From Phytophthora hibernalis (taxonomy: Eukaryota; Oomycota; Peronosporomycetes; Peronosporales; Peronosporaceae), in the NCBI GenBank assembly GCA_012656075.1, contig JAAKBF010000382.1, positions 186,001 through 250,000 on the forward strand: DNA of 64,000 nucleotides, given 5' to 3'. Both the position numbers and the translations under genes were made by a program. Below are positions 10,986-23,800 of the stretch, in pieces. How positions within the stretch are numbered: the first letter of the stretch is position 1; each line of letters opens with the position of its first letter. Below the pieces are notes generated by a model, which saw only the letters and a list, made by a program, of their open reading frames with translations, ran no database searches and was not told the DNA's origin.

Positions 10986-13900
10986 CTATACTGTGGCTGT
11001 ATGAACCTTATGCGCTTTCAAACGGCTGAAGTGTGATGCCGACGACCATGCCATGGCTGATGCTCTGCATATCCGACAGGATCTCAAAATGTTCGGTACG
11101 GCGTAGCTGCGAGTAGACTCGTCGTCCTCAGCCGTGTCGGTGTTGGGGAGGGGAATCTGGTAACTGGCTGTGATGGCGCGGAACTTGACCGGCAAGAAAG
11201 CCTGCGGTTTCCACGTGATCAGGATCTCCGTCGTGTCGACGCCGTTCACGAAGAAGAAGGCCAGGTGACCGAACGACCTCTGTAGGTCCTGGAGAAGGTC
11301 GTGAACAGGGTCGAACCCGATCATGACCGGCACGGAAGTCAGGTCCATGTTCTTGTACACCGGCGCAACGAACGGGTGCTTCTTGTCGCCGTCGACGCGA
11401 AGCCTCTTGGTAGGGAGGTTCTCAGTAGCGAGCTGGAGCATGGCGTCAAACTCCTTTCTCGACGAGGCAAAGGCCGACTTCCATCCGGAAGACGACGCAC
11501 CGGAGGCCAGCCACGACACCTGCACACCATATGAAGACTGGGCCAGCGAAATTAACCGCTGCACAACCACTCTGTCGGGTGTAAATCGTGTCCAGCTCGA
11601 CAAACAGTCCATGTCCTCGTAATCTGCGGCGATGAACATGGCGGGATGGGTAGCCGGGCTCGTGCTTGAGGCCTCGAAGCGCTTCAGGATCTCGCGATGT
11701 TTGTCGTCGTCCAAGGAGCTGTTCAAATCCACAATGAACGGGGCATTTTGCCAATCGAAGCTCGCAACGCGCTTCAAGAATCGGAGGAAGCTGGACAGAA
11801 CTGAGTGGGGAGTGGAAGTGGACGCTGTAGTCAGGAACACATCCGCCACAAGCAGCTCCACCGCCTCGATGGGCAGTGCATTGCTCAATGCCTTGTCCGC
11901 CAGCCATTGCTGCACCAATCGAACCGTGGGACCAAAAGATGTGTTCTTCGTGTGCAGCGCATGCACCGTACTGGAGTGCTTGGACAGGTAGTCGGCCTCA
12001 CGCTTGGCAGAAACGTACTCTGGTGAGTGCACAAGAGCAAGTTTCTTCACTCCGGCAGCACCAGTCACTACGCTTAGCTCCTTCTCACTGCGAATCACCA
12101 GACGGAACACGTAGCCGCCCATGAAAACGTCCACGCAGTCCTTTGCCACCTCGCAACGAAGTTTGAGACGCGACTGTAGCTCGTGACCGATGTGTACGTA
12201 GAAACCAGTCTTCGCGTGCATCAAGGCCTTCTTTTCGTTCGGCCAGGCCGACGAGCGTTCAAACTTCAGGTGCAGCACAAGAGGCTCAAGAACAGTGTTG
12301 ACATGCGCCATCGGCGCAGCATCCACCTTTTCACCCTTCGAGTAGGCCAGCGGGTGCGGTTGGACCGGGAACAAGCTCGTGTAGCGGAAAGCAGGGTGCA
12401 CCGGAAGCACATCCGAAACCTTCAGCGGCAGCGAGTCCAAGTCACGCAGCGTCTTCGCAAAGCTGTTGAAAATCACCCACAGCTTAGACACCGAGTTCAT
12501 CGTAGATTCGAACGACGCGTTGGACGCCTTCGCCTTTTTCAATCCTGCGGGCTCTCAACGTCAAGCGCAGAGTACAGCGCAGCGTTTGAAGTCTTGATCT
12601 GTGCCGAAGTGAGCTGCGGGCAGTGAGCGGGCACGATGAAGTTCACGATCGCGTCGAGCACACGGTGGCGGTTCTCCGCGCTAATGCCTTCCCACACCAC
12701 GGCCTCAATGATAGCACCATCCTTGAAGCGGCGGAGTTCAGACATGCCGCGCCAGAACTGACGGAATTCAGTGCTAGCCACCTTATCATCTGCGGACGGG
12801 CCCTTATCGACGATACGCAAGGCATTGTCCGAGTTGATGCGCAGTCCAACCGCCACCTTGCGCTGCATCGGAAGTGAGCTGTCCTGCACTCCCCACTCTA
12901 CAGAGTCCTCAGCAATAGGTCGAACCAGGCTAATACGGTCCGTCAACGCTTTTGAGAGCACCGACTCCAACTTACGCAGCCAGAAGCGCTCCAGACCCAT
13001 ATCATTGATCGAGCGCTTTTCCTCTAGCGTGTATGTGTCTTCGTCAGCATCGTCCACAGGTGCAGGGGCGGGGAACCAGTAGTACTGGTCGTACCGCGTC
13101 CAGAACTCGTCCTTCTTGATGAACAGCGACCGGAAGTCGTCCATCGTGCACTGCTGCACGAGCTTGACCGACTCCGCCGCCGCGTTCTGCAGTTCCTTCC
13201 ACGCACTCTGCGTCACACGACTAAACAGGTTCAACCGACCGGACGAGTCTAAGAAGACGAGGTCGTACGCTTTGCGGAACGTCTGCATGCCCTCAGTAGT
13301 AAGCACCACGCCTCCCTCCGTCGGCGGGAATTGCAGCGGCTCCCTCTCAAGCTTGTGCACGGCGATAAACTGCACCAGCACCTTGAACATCTGATCCGAC
13401 GGGGTCTGCGCCGTGATCCGCTTCTTCTGGTACAAGTACAGCAGCAGCATGGACACCAAGAAGTCGTTGATCGAGTCCATCTGCTTGTGGAAACCTCTCT
13501 GGCGCAGCCACACCTTGGCCAGAACACAAGCTTCAGCGAACTGCGGGGCCTCCTTCAGTGCTGCATGCAGCTCTCTCGTGTGGCGACGCACCATCATATC
13601 CTCCAGAATCGAATTGTTGTACATGGGGGTGCTGCACTGCTTTATGTCCTGCTCCGTCATATTAGGTTCGTGTCTCACATTATTCCTGGACGGAGCCAAC
13701 TTGGCCAATTTGAACAGCTCCGTCGTCGCCACGGGGATGACGCGGATACAGACCTTGGCTCCTTTCAGACCGTTCTCAGCTAGAAACTGTTTGTTGACCT
13801 TCAACAAAACCACAGGTTTCTCGTACTCTCCGTGCCAATCCTGCAGCGTCACGTCCTGAAAAAGGTCAGGATGGGCCTGCAACTCAGCGGCCAGGACGCC

Positions 13901-14398
13901 TACATACAGGTTGCGCTTGTCCATGTACCTGTAGTTGGCAAAATCCTTGGGCAGGAAGCAATCCTGCGGCATCTCAACTGCCAGGTCAATAGTCAGCACG
14001 CCGTACTCGGCACTTTTTCTGCCGGCGTAGGCCATGGTCTGCAGGATGTAACTGCCCACCAGGTCCAGTCGCGCAGGACGCTGGAAAGGCAGGACGATCT
14101 CCTTGCGCTTCACGTGGTTGCGCACCAACAGACCGCGAGCCTGCAATGCGTCCTGCGTGACCTGCTGGTCCTGCAGGTTCTGCAGGATATCCTTCACCTG
14201 AAACAGCAGCGACTGCAGGCTGGCGGCCGCCTTGGCGCTGGGTTTGCGTCCTGCAGCAGCCAATAACTCGTCGACCTGCAGGCGGAAAAAGGACGCGCGG
14301 TAGGACGTCGACGGGTCCGCGGCGCGCAGGTGACGCAGCTCATTGGCGCTGGGCAGCGCGTACTTGGACAACGCCTTGCGCAGGTCGGACGAAGCCAT
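10986..14398 (-). CDS. NOL6: Nucleolar protein 6 (NOL6/Nrap/Utp22), single-base break
   Basis: Two abutting reading frames (14398-12539, 619 residues; 12542-10986, 518 residues) together make about 1,137 residues, the size of animal NOL6 (about 1,150). The first starts at MASSDLRKALSKYALPSANEL and holds the nucleotidyltransferase-like and PAP/OAS1-like domains of the Nrap family (for example SDQMFKVLVQFIAVHKLE and YDLVFLDSSGRLNLFSRVT). The second carries the C-terminal copies (AVELLVADVFLTT, FIVDLNSSLDDD, PAMFIAADYEDMDCLSSWT). In yeast, Utp22 works with Rrp7 in the small-subunit processome to process 18S rRNA in the nucleolus. The second frame has no ATG and the first stops at GAT-TGA just before a run of A; one extra T restores a continuous gene, so this is one gene, probably with a sequence error. 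Confidence 0.9.
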
Positions 14399-15312
14399 GG
14401 AGATTGATACACTGGACTGTGCGCCACCAACCGATATGCTATGATGGGTAGAGTACTGTGGAGATCAGATGGAGAGCGGTATTGTGTCGGGTAAGGTAGG
14501 GATCTGTATCGATAGACAGGTGGTATTGCTACCGAAATAGTAAACGAAGTGGGTACAGTACTTGCCACTCCATCTAAGGAACCCAACTTGGCCTTGTTAA
14601 GAGATGTTTCTGCTTTTCAATCGAGGAGTCCAATAGGTGCATGTACCAGTTCTGACTTGGCTGTATTGCAAACTTTACGATTTGATTCACATGTCAATCG
14701 GTCTCCAATCCAGTTGAAGTGACATCGCGGCTTCAAAATAGAGCTCGAGTTATACCGGTAAGTTTGGAACATCATTGTAATTTATCCGTAATTTATCAGC
14801 GGATATTTTGCGGATTTTTGATAATACATGGCTGCTACCGGTATCATCGTCATATTATGATGTGAATAGCCAATTAGAAAGCATAGCCATTTAGTTGTTG
14901 TCCTGGATCTGAAAAGTTTGGCTGGAATTCACAATTGCGTTGGTCATATGGAACAACTTCCGTATCTGTGTGTGGAATTCAGGATCTAAAATGGCATCGC
15001 GGTCATCTGCATTGTGCACCGTAACCTTGTCGTCGCGTAATAGATGTAGGGCACCGCTACACAACAGTAATCGCTGCACAGTAATCCTTGGCCACAACTT
15101 CAAGTGGAAAGCGAACCCGAAATTGTCAGTGCAATCCCAGATCCACTCCTACCGCCACGCGAAGATGATGGGGATGACCAGAACTGCAATCGAGTCAAGC
15201 CTCAACATGACTGTTTTATTATAGTCGATGTCACCGCCGAATCTCTCTTAATTGCAAGCACCGGACATGAGCGTCACTTTTCGTTTTGCATTCCCAGACC
15301 CCGAGCAGCAGC
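14399..15312. other. shared upstream region of NOL6 and secreted-family copy 1
   Basis: Divergent intergenic region. It contains an AT-rich stretch near 14775-14825 (repeated TAATTTATC units) that resembles, in inverted orientation, sequence near 31815-31870 beside another copy of the secreted family. An initiator-like TCACTTTTCGTTTTG lies at 15274-15288. Nothing else recognised. Confidence 0.4.
15274..15288 (+). promoter_or_regulatory. initiator-like element upstream of secreted-family copy 1
   Basis: TCACTTTTCGTTTTG resembles the oomycete initiator consensus (YTCANTYY with a following T-rich stretch). It lies about 25-40 bp before the start codon, a usual distance for these compact promoters. 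Confidence 0.4.
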
Positions 15313-17170
15313 ATGAGCTGGACAAGAGTGACTCTCATGCTGGTGGTTCTGTTTGCCACCGTCCTGAGCGCGTCTGCAATATACAGGTCCGGCGCTCTCT
15401 CAACGGGAGTCACTACCCCTTCGACCTCCACTCCGACTAAAATGGCCATTCAAGGGTCTTCTTCCACCTCCGATACACCTTCAGGATCGACTTCGGTTGA
15501 CTCAACCCGTCCGGAGAATGATGCACCCGTCATCTCTGGTTCATCCTCGCTGGGCGGTTCGATTGCTTCTGCCAGCGCCTCGGGCTCGTTCGAACTGGGC
15601 ACGTCGGCATCGGGATTTATCGATGCCGCCTCGATCGAGGTGAATGCTACGTTGGCCTCGGCTGTTACTGCTACCAGCGAGATCAAGTCGACGTACCGCA
15701 ACTGGGTCGGTCCTCGAGCCGTCTCCCTGATCCCGCGTGCTATCGTGAAGCACACATTATGGACACGTGCCCCACCAATTTCGACCGGAACGAGGCCACC
15801 AATACGTGCTGGGCCGAATGTCCGATCACCTACCCAGTCGAGTGCGGCCTGGAATGTATCCGTCAGAACGATGACTGTGCGATGGAGGTGCTTAACAAGG
15901 TCGGTGCTGTTTTTAATACGGCTCTGGCTGTCGCTACCGTCGGTGCAGCTCAGCAACTGTGGCAGCTTGCGAAGGGTGCGACGCGCGCGTTCGACTGCGC
16001 GAACATGATGGTTGGTACGATGAGAGCCATCATCCGTTACGTGCGTAACATTAAGACAACGGATCCACAGGCCTCGACGGACAAGATTCTCAACATCATG
16101 TACCAGTCGAACAATGTCGTAACGGACCTGCCGATGGCCATTTACATGTGCATGGGTTGGGATGTGCCGAGGTCCCTCGACGTTTCTGGTCGTGTACTGA
16201 CGACGATGAACTGGATCTTGTTAAACGCCATCGCTAACAGAGACGACATCGTGTCTAGCTGGAGCAAGTTCAAGGCTTTCTTGATCGGCGCCAACTTCGA
16301 GGAGGCCGCCAACAAAATTAACGAGACGGAGATCGGGACGCTGAGCGACGCCCTGAAGGCCAAGTCGACCTGCGGCTACGACCTGCGAGCGCTGACGGAC
16401 CGCACGTGGAACACGGTAAACCAGTTGAAGGCCGACAACCCCGCTATCTCGGAGGATGACCTACGTCTGAAGATGCAGGACACTCAGCTCGTGAAGTACG
16501 ATATCGCTACGGCTACCAACAACTGTATGGAGCAACTGATTGAGGAATCTGACGAGGCAACGGCGTACAGGACCCGCGAAAGGATCCGCACTGCGTTCAG
16601 TGGCATGATCAATCAGCTCGTCTCAAAGGGAAAGAGCAACAACGGCTCGAGCGAGGACGCCAATCAGTTCATGTACACTGCTTTAAGTAGGACCTTCATT
16701 TCGATTGCCGTCACGGGTTTCGATCTGACAGGTGCAACGGGTATGATTGCCGCGTACCTGCAAACGATCTGCGGCCCGACGAATTTTATGGGCGAGATAG
16801 ACGATGGCACGGACCCAAATACGCTTGGTTTAACCACCATCCAGAAGGCCTTTCAAAACAGCACCATGTCGTGGACACGTAAGGGTGATGGGGCAGTCAT
16901 CGTAAACTTCAAGAGCACTGACGCCAAGGACGTGACCGTGAACATAATGTCCGGCGGCGATAAGATCGATGAGTTGGACGTGAAAGCTGGAGGCACTGCC
17001 CAGTGGGCATCCAACGTCACAACTTTGGCCGGCAAGACGCTCTATTTTGATCGCTGGCGCCCGGGTTTCTTGGGTATACCTGGTACTGGAGGCGGTTCGT
17101 TGCTTCTGTGGGTACCTCATGCAGATCAAGGCGGTCACTTGAGGTTCAGGCAACGGTGAACGTTGGTTAG
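15313..17170 (+). CDS. secreted cysteine-rich family protein, copy 1 (two single-base breaks)
   Basis: I do not recognise this family. It begins with a clear signal peptide (MSWTRVTLMLVVLFATVLSASA), then a Ser/Thr/Pro-rich spacer to about residue 100. The conserved block includes SGFIDAASIEVNATLASA, STYRNWVGPRAVS, a cysteine cluster (Cys-Tyr-Arg-Glu-Ala to Asn-Asp-Asp-Cys), a hydrophobic helix (FNTALAVATVGAAQ), a long helical region and a beta-rich C-terminus (GKTLYFDRWRPGFLG). Unlike copies 3, 4 and 5 it lacks the DWxFWNDDD motif after the signal peptide. Alignment with intact copy 3 shows one base missing in a C run at 15725-15727 and one G missing near 17141; with both, translation would run to the TAG at 17168-17170. 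It is closely similar to copies 3 and 4 throughout. Secretion is well supported; function is unknown. Confidence 0.72.
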
Positions 17171-17643
17171 AAAGTATCACGCCGGTGCACCGACAATAGT
17201 AAATACTAGTAATATTAATAAATAGAAATAATAGGATTGCTACTATTTTAATAGTAAAAACATGTTATATTAAAATATTAAATATAATATGTACATGTAG
17301 TATATTTCAAAATACAAGGCGGCGAAAGCAAAAATAAGCTAAAAATGGCCGTTTTCTGTCCATTTATACATCCATTAACTTTTTAAAAGTAATTTTGAAT
17401 CTACATGTAGTTTCTTTTTAAAAAAGAAACGACCGGTATATGAAGATTCAAAATTACTGCAGCCGGATTCATGCTGATGATTTGGCCTCAAATTTGACCT
17501 TCACAAGCCCCACTGATACACACCTTCACAAGCGCTTGTGAAGGTGTGTACGGTACTGTACGCGCAGTACCGGTACAAGCGATAAGCGCTCGACAACTCG
17601 ATCCTCCGGTGATATTAATAACAGGCTTAAAATGTAAAATGTA
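17171..17643. other. AT-rich intergenic with nested inverted repeats
   Basis: AT-rich sequence (17195-17300). It includes a paired repeat at about 17389-17455 (AGTAATTTTGAATCT ... AGATTCAAAATTACT, 15-base arms around a smaller TTTC/GAAA hairpin) and a 34-bp perfect palindrome at 17517-17550. No gene. Confidence 0.5.
17517..17550. repeat. 34-bp perfect palindrome without spacer
   Basis: The half-site TACACACCTTCACAAGC is followed directly by its exact reverse complement. The half-site core CCTTCACAAGC also occurs once just upstream at about 17499-17509, so the palindrome could have arisen by a template switch from the neighbouring sequence. Confidence 0.85.
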
Positions 17644-18076
17644 GGGAAAATTCCAAAGGGGGACTCAAATCGAAAAACATTTTCAAAGGGGGACTCGATA
17701 ATTAAAAAGCTAGGTTTTACTCAGACTGAGAAATCGTCGCTGGACGGCACACGATGTACGAGAAGCACGTTATTAATTTCTTCGAAGTAGGACAGAGTTG
17801 ATAGTACCGGATATTCCACGACACCAGCAGCGTCATGCTTATCGCCTTCTCCATCAGGCGCATGCCTCAGCGTACTTCGTGTAACAGGCCGGGCAAGGAC
17901 CCGCCCGCACCGCATAATGCTCATCATCCCGTTACATAGGTATCTCACGCCGTTGAGCGCGTGCCGTCCAGCGACGATTTCTCAGGCTGAGTAAAACCTA
18001 GCTTTTTAATTATCGAGTCCCCCTTTGAAAATGTTTTTTCCATTTGAGTCCCCTTTGGAATTTTCCCTAAAATGTA
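17635..18076. mobile_element. MITE with 107-bp inverted repeats and 9-bp target duplication (Mutator type)
   Basis: A 424-bp element (17644-18067) bounded by near-identical inverted arms (17644-17750 and 17961-18067), outer ends GGGAAAATTCCAAAGGGGGA and its complement. It is flanked on both sides by the exact 9-bp repeat TAAAATGTA (17635-17643 and 18068-18076). Long terminal inverted repeats with a 9-bp target duplication are characteristic of Mutator-like elements, so this is a non-autonomous copy; the 210-bp middle has no recognisable gene. The perfect duplication and high arm identity indicate a fairly recent insertion. It sits downstream of secreted-family copy 1. Confidence 0.88.
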
Positions 18077-20249
18077 TCCTTCCGTTTTCAGAAATGAATA
18101 TGCGATGGTATGGAGACCGACGCTGCTTAACAAATACACAAAGCGAACAACAGGGTGCCAGCGTATTTGATTGCATTAATCAGGCACAAAAGTCGGTGTG
18201 TTACTTTTGAGCTTGGGTGCGCTCAAGAAGATTTTTACAGGGCGACCAGCAGCACGCGTTGTACAGTACCAGGTATGTGTGCTGTCGTCCCAGCCCCACC
18301 GACGCGTAAAGGTAACAGTCGGGCACGAACTTTGGGTGGCTCTAAATGATATTAATGTAATTCACTTCCAACCAGCCCCAACATGATGGCAATTAGTAGA
18401 CCAAGTTGTTGAGTTGAGGTTTTGACGGAAAATCTGTCGGAAAATGCTACGGGAATCGGTCCAATACATTATTTATCAGTTGTATAAGTAATTAACAACG
18501 ATCGCCGCAGTAGAACCCTCCGGGTTCGCGAGGCTACAAAACGGAAAGGTGTCGTCGCTCCAATCGAGGTCCTCTTCCTTCATTTTAACTCGGATGCGCA
18601 GATCTTTCGATCATTGACAACACGAACGCGCGCAACGCTGACTCTTCTTGTACGCCAACACCAGCGTGTTGAGGGCCACTTCAGTTGATTTGCCAGCTTT
18701 GAAATGAATTGTTGGCAGCTTGAGTTTAAATGTGATTCCTCCTTTACAAATACTTATTGCCAGAGACCCCTAGTTAGCCACTGAACTCGACCGATTCAGA
18801 ATATGTAACAGACTGCCGGCCGGGGCCGTTAATAAAAACTCGGATGTTCCTTTCAATCAGCAAACTCGCTGTATGATGCGGCTTGTCCACATCTCGCGGC
18901 CTGGATCGCACCGCGAGGTACCCTCGGAGGTCAACGGCGTAATAGCAGTGAAACTGCTCGAGTAAACGGCGCATTCGCCCAATGACGAATCGCGGAAAGC
19001 CTACGTTTTTGCGGGAAACTTTGATCACCAACGTTGAAGTTGAAGTTAATAAAGTACTCGCTTGTTGTGGTTATGTAATGTACTGTACGAGTGAATCACG
19101 ATCTTCCTCCGTCATGGTGACGGAGGTAACATAATACATGTACATGTAGTAATGTTCTACGTAGTACAGAGAGAGAAAGAGTAGCAGTTATGACTCAGGA
19201 CTCCTGCAAGACTTGTATAAGATACGGTCAAGATCGCAAAGTGTGTAGCAAGAGTTCGATCTTGACCGTATCTTATCGAATTCTCGCACAGCTGTCATCC
19301 TGAAAATTAGAAGCACAGACCGCAGCGAAACAAGATGCCTGGGTTTGGTCACCAGGTCACCAGGTCACCGAGCGAAATGTATCCACTGTAGACTTAGTTT
19401 TCCAACGCCGAAAGCATGTGGCCTACAATGCCTGGTTGCGGTGTTCGTGCTCCGGCCTCGACACAACTCTTCTGACATGTAATGTACATCCTTCAATATC
19501 CTTCTCTTCTGGTGGTCCATCCCATGCTTGCTTCAACCTGCCTATCCAGTCTGCTGTGTACTTCAACAACACCTAGATTAACCTGTCTAACCTGATGGGA
19601 TCCGTGGACTAAGGTCGTATCAAGTATCAGTGGTATCAAATAACGAAGGGACGTCGTCTACATTTTGTACATGTATTGACAACTTCGTGTAAAACATAAA
19701 ACGGACATGATAATATCATACAGTATTGACCGGATGATGTGCGGGTTTCACTAGTTTGCCTTAATCGGTAGTACTGTAAGATCACCTTGCATGAACTTGT
19801 CCTCTCCAGACCGCAGCTGGTCGAGCTTGGCCAAGTCCCCGGGAAGCTTGGTGTCAAAGGGTGCGATCACCAGCTACTGTACTCAGCTCATTTTTCAGCA
19901 CCCCAACGAATGTGCCGCTCTTCCTAGTCTTTTACAAGATCGAAAACATACCGGTATTTACATATTAAAATACACGAAGATGCTCCGGTCGAGGATTACT
20001 CTTGCGATCCGTCATTCGTTACTTCTGCAACATTAAAACTCCCAACCCGCTGTAACAGAACGTTATCGCAGATATGCCCACTGCTACCTATACCTGCATG
20101 TACCAACAAGCCGCAAAATCTCTGGTCCTGTCACCATTTTGAGTGAATCAATGCCTACGACGACGAAATCGTGTCGGGTTGGGCTGTTTCGAGAAGGCTG
20201 CCTACTTCACGGAAACTGCTAGCGTGTTTCGCTGAGTGTGGCCTACACA
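18077..20249. other. gene-sparse region
   Basis: No convincing gene. It contains several TACATGTA sites (two overlapping near 19135), a 20-bp inverted repeat at 19217-19276, and short direct repeats (CACCAGGT) near 19350. The last part may include decayed upstream sequence of the relic at 20250. Confidence 0.4.
19217..19276. repeat. 20-bp perfect inverted repeat, 20-bp spacer
   Basis: ATAAGATACGGTCAAGATCG at 19217-19236 is repeated as its exact reverse complement at 19257-19276. It could be the end of a fold-back element or a stem in a transcript. Confidence 0.8.
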
Positions 20250-20889
20250 ACCAACGCAACTTGTGGCTTCGACTTGAAGTCACTGGTGGGGAAAAGAGGG
20301 TTCTCACTTTGTTGTGTCGGATATCGGCGTTGTGACCAACAACTGGAAAGAGCAGCTGATTGAGGAATCGGATGGAGCAATCGCCTACAAAATGCGGGAC
20401 AAGACCCGCAAGGCTTTTAGTGGAATGATCAATGACATCAGCACCACCGGAACAAGCAACAACAGCTCGTCAGTATGAACGAGTGAGTTCGCTTATTTAA
20501 TACAAGGCTTTCGATAAGGCATTCACTTCGGCTGCCGTTACTGGTTTTTGGCCGAAATCTGTAAACGACCCGATGTGGACGATGACACAAATGTCGTCAG
20601 CTTAAGGCAGAACACACTTCAGAACGCTTTCAACGGTTCCAGTGACGGCAAATCATCATCAACGTCAGTAGAGCTGACACGGACGACGTGACTGGCAATA
20701 TCACCCCAAAAGGCCGAGGTGTTCGTCGCTACAGGTGGTACTCCAATCTGGATTTAAAAATAGGACATTGGTTGCTCTACTTGGACGGTTGGTTCTCTGG
20801 GAGGAGGCGGGTTACTCTTTGTGTTGGTGCTGAAGGCATTTCAAAGCGGACAATTGGATGTGGAGGCGCAGCTAAACGTGGGCTAGACT
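20250..20889 (+). pseudogene. relic of the secreted cysteine-rich family, copy 2
   Basis: Only the C-terminal half survives. Translations in shifting frames match the family around the Thr-Cys-Gly-x-Asp-Leu-Lys-Ser-Leu region (about 20255), then the block Gln-Leu-Ile-Glu-Glu-Ser-Asp-x-Ala through Ala-Phe-Ser-Gly-Met-Ile-Asn (20350-20430), the Asn-Asn-x-Ser-Ser region, and the final beta-rich part ending in a Leu-Asn-Val-Gly-stop-like sequence at about 20889. It carries many substitutions, large deletions (the conserved Ile-Cys-Gly-Pro-Thr block is lost) and in-frame stops. This is genuine decay, unlike the single-base breaks in copies 1, 4 and 5. Confidence 0.75.
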
Positions 20890-23800
20890 TGTTAGAGCCG
20901 TAGTGAGAACAAGGCGCAGCTATGTAGGAAAATTATGTTCATCGTTTAAAAGACGATCGACTTATAAGTTACCCGACAACACTCCAGATTATGGACAAGT
21001 ACACGCACAGCGCCGTAGAGATACCGTTTCGCTTTGGGGCCCCTTGTCGTTTTCCAGGTCACGTTACGCTGTGCTGCCCGTTAAGAATCCAAGAATGCTG
21101 TGTCGAACCGTTTTGTCTTTGTTGGGTGGGGCTCCAGGCGATATTTTGCTCGTCAGTTCGGAGTGCTCTCAACACATCTGGAGGATAAACGTTTGAAGCA
21201 ACGACGATCAGTTGATGTGGCATATCAACTAATAAATTTTCGTGAAAAAAATTGTCGACAACGACGCGTCCACCGTCAGACCCGCCACAGCCCTCTTTTT
21301 CCAGCCTGAAGCAGTGCAAGCGCAGATGCTTCCATTAGCTTTACCGGTACATGTACATGCTTTTAGTCTGCTAAAGAAAGCATTGCACGTGTATGGTACA
21401 TTTAGTGGCGTACGCGCTGTCTTAGTGTTTCGCTCCGAAGGCGATGATTTCGGCATGCTACATGACCTCTCTCAGATACGGCGAGGAGGACACACGCAAT
21501 GACTACCGTACCGGTAGGTACATGCACCGTAGGCAGCAAGGGAATTTCTTGAAGTTTATGCTCCGACGGGTCTGCATTTTACTACATGTACTTCGAAGTA
21601 ATCGAGGCTTGAAAATTTCTCCAAACTGATCTTCCCTATCACGCTTGTCATTAGACCCCGGGAAGATCTTCCTGGCAAGCCCTGTGACGTTGTCTCTGAG
21701 AGCTGGGGTGGTCGAGATCATGACCTGTGTCGAAGCCCGGACCGCTCTGTCGAACCTTTTTCATCAAGTAGCTTTGGTTTTCTTCCACGGTTACCATGTT
21801 CGGCAATTATAATGATATGCACCCCACAACACTCGTAAAAATATGTTAACATTTTTAAATAAGGGGTAACGGGATAACCTAGAGAAATCTCAGTGTAACT
21901 TCTTTTGTTTGTGGATTTCGGCGAACTGCAAATAATTCTTGTATTTGTGATTTCACATATCGATTGATACCGTCCAGCGAAATACCGTGAAATCACTTAC
22001 CGGTACTTTAATTGAAAAATAATACTTAAAGTAATATGTACTTCATGGCCATCTCTATTAAAAAAATGACAAGAGTCGATTCCCAAATTGTATACCGCCA
22101 ACTGCCCGCCGGAATTCACAATTGCATCCACTGTCGTCCTTTGAATGCTTGCACACCAGTGACCGCGGTCTACCGGAGCGAGAATTGAAAGTTGCTTGGC
22201 TCGCGATATCTTCGGTGAGCTGATCCTAAACCAGATTGCCGCCACGTTCCGCTTAGATTGGAGAGCACAGCATGGGATGGACCAGCACCTTTGTCGCAGG
22301 CGTCGTGCTAACGTCGTGCTGTCCCTGCATGTACTCGCGAGAGCCACATGAAACTGCAATTCTACATGTACTTCACTGCCTACTGTACCGGTAGCCGTAC
22401 ATGTACTTGTCGGAACCAGCCAAATGCACTGAGGTTGGAAGGGCAGTCGCGCATCGGTCGCTCTGCCGCTGTGTACAGGTGCAATTACCATGCCGACGAC
22501 GGTGCACGCACCATATCCGTTAATGCTTTGCTTGAGTTGTTTTCCCGTTATTCGCACTGTAAAAGACATCGAGTTACTGTATCGCCTTCTGAAAAAATGT
22601 GGCAGTGGTCATGACGAGCATGACCGCCAAGCTCACTGTGTCTTGCCGGATTCAATGGCTGTAACGCTTGCATGGCAGACTACTTCAATTACAATCCGGG
22701 CCCTTGCAAACAATGCTAACGTACCATATGCTATTCTGTAACTCACATTGCTCCAGCTGGTCGTACATGTAATTAGCCGCTGCAGATGAAATTTTTAGCA
22801 AAAATAACCCGATCAGGCGCTATCCAAACTATCAAGCACGCAAGATCCCCGCACTACCAAAAACTGCACTGCTGCTGCTATTTTCGCTATGCCGGCAGCA
22901 CCGAGTCGCTTCGTGTGTTGGCGGCGCCACCGACACACGGAACGAGCGCTTCGCTCCCTGTCGATGTGTGCTGTTCGACTGAAATATTCGCTAGTGCGCC
23001 TGTTTGCCGCGGCGTACAGTGTATCGTAACGGAAAAATTGGTTCACATCGAGAACGACACCTCATAATCCTGCTCAAGTTTACCAGCACGATTCTTTTAA
23101 CTTGTATTCTACGGGCAGAAGAGCTCTTACCACTTGCTTTAAGGTTTAACTGCATGTACCCTATCGAAGTTCGATTCGAACCCGCCAATCCTGAAGATGG
23201 CACCGATTCCGCATCACCTTTCCTTGAGCGGTTTTTGCAATCTCCATTTGGGTTCGTATTAACAGCTCGTCTCGGCGGTCGTACATGTACATGTAAGGGA
23301 AAAGGCCTGAAAATCTCTGTAGCACCCGCTTGCGTACAGTAGATACAGTACAAATACGACTTGCTTCTCCGAAACCACCATCCGTTGCTTCTCCGAAACC
23401 ACGGATGGCAGTGGAAATCTGACGCAAAAGATGTGTCTGGTGATTTCGCTTCAAGAAATCCAGGTGTTGGGGTGAATGCCACACAATGCGCTACGGTGCG
23501 CTAGGGTCGTTGCAGCCTCACGCTGCAAGGCAACGCACACATGTCGTCACCTTCTTGCAAACAAGATGCTTCGAGAGCAGGTCAGATGTTTGCGGCCAAT
23601 TTCATCAGTGAGGCATCACTGCCGACGGCACTTATACTGCTGTGCTTCAGCCTACGCCTATACTGCATTATCTGTTGCTTGTTCGATAATACTGCTGTTC
23701 ACTTTGTGGCAAATTCCACTCTGCTTTACATTTACAGTATCCAGGACCCCATCATAAGTGATTAATTAGGACGCGTATTTTTGTAGGTAAGGTTATCGTT

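Noticed and set aside
12535..12545. Programmed ribosomal frameshift in NOL6 at the A run
   Set aside because: The stop TGA precedes the A run, NOL6 is not known for recoding, and similar run-length breaks occur in unrelated genes nearby.
10986..14398. Two separate overlapping genes instead of one NOL6 gene
   Set aside because: The downstream frame has no ATG (it opens with TTG) and carries the C-terminal half of the same family; combined length matches NOL6.
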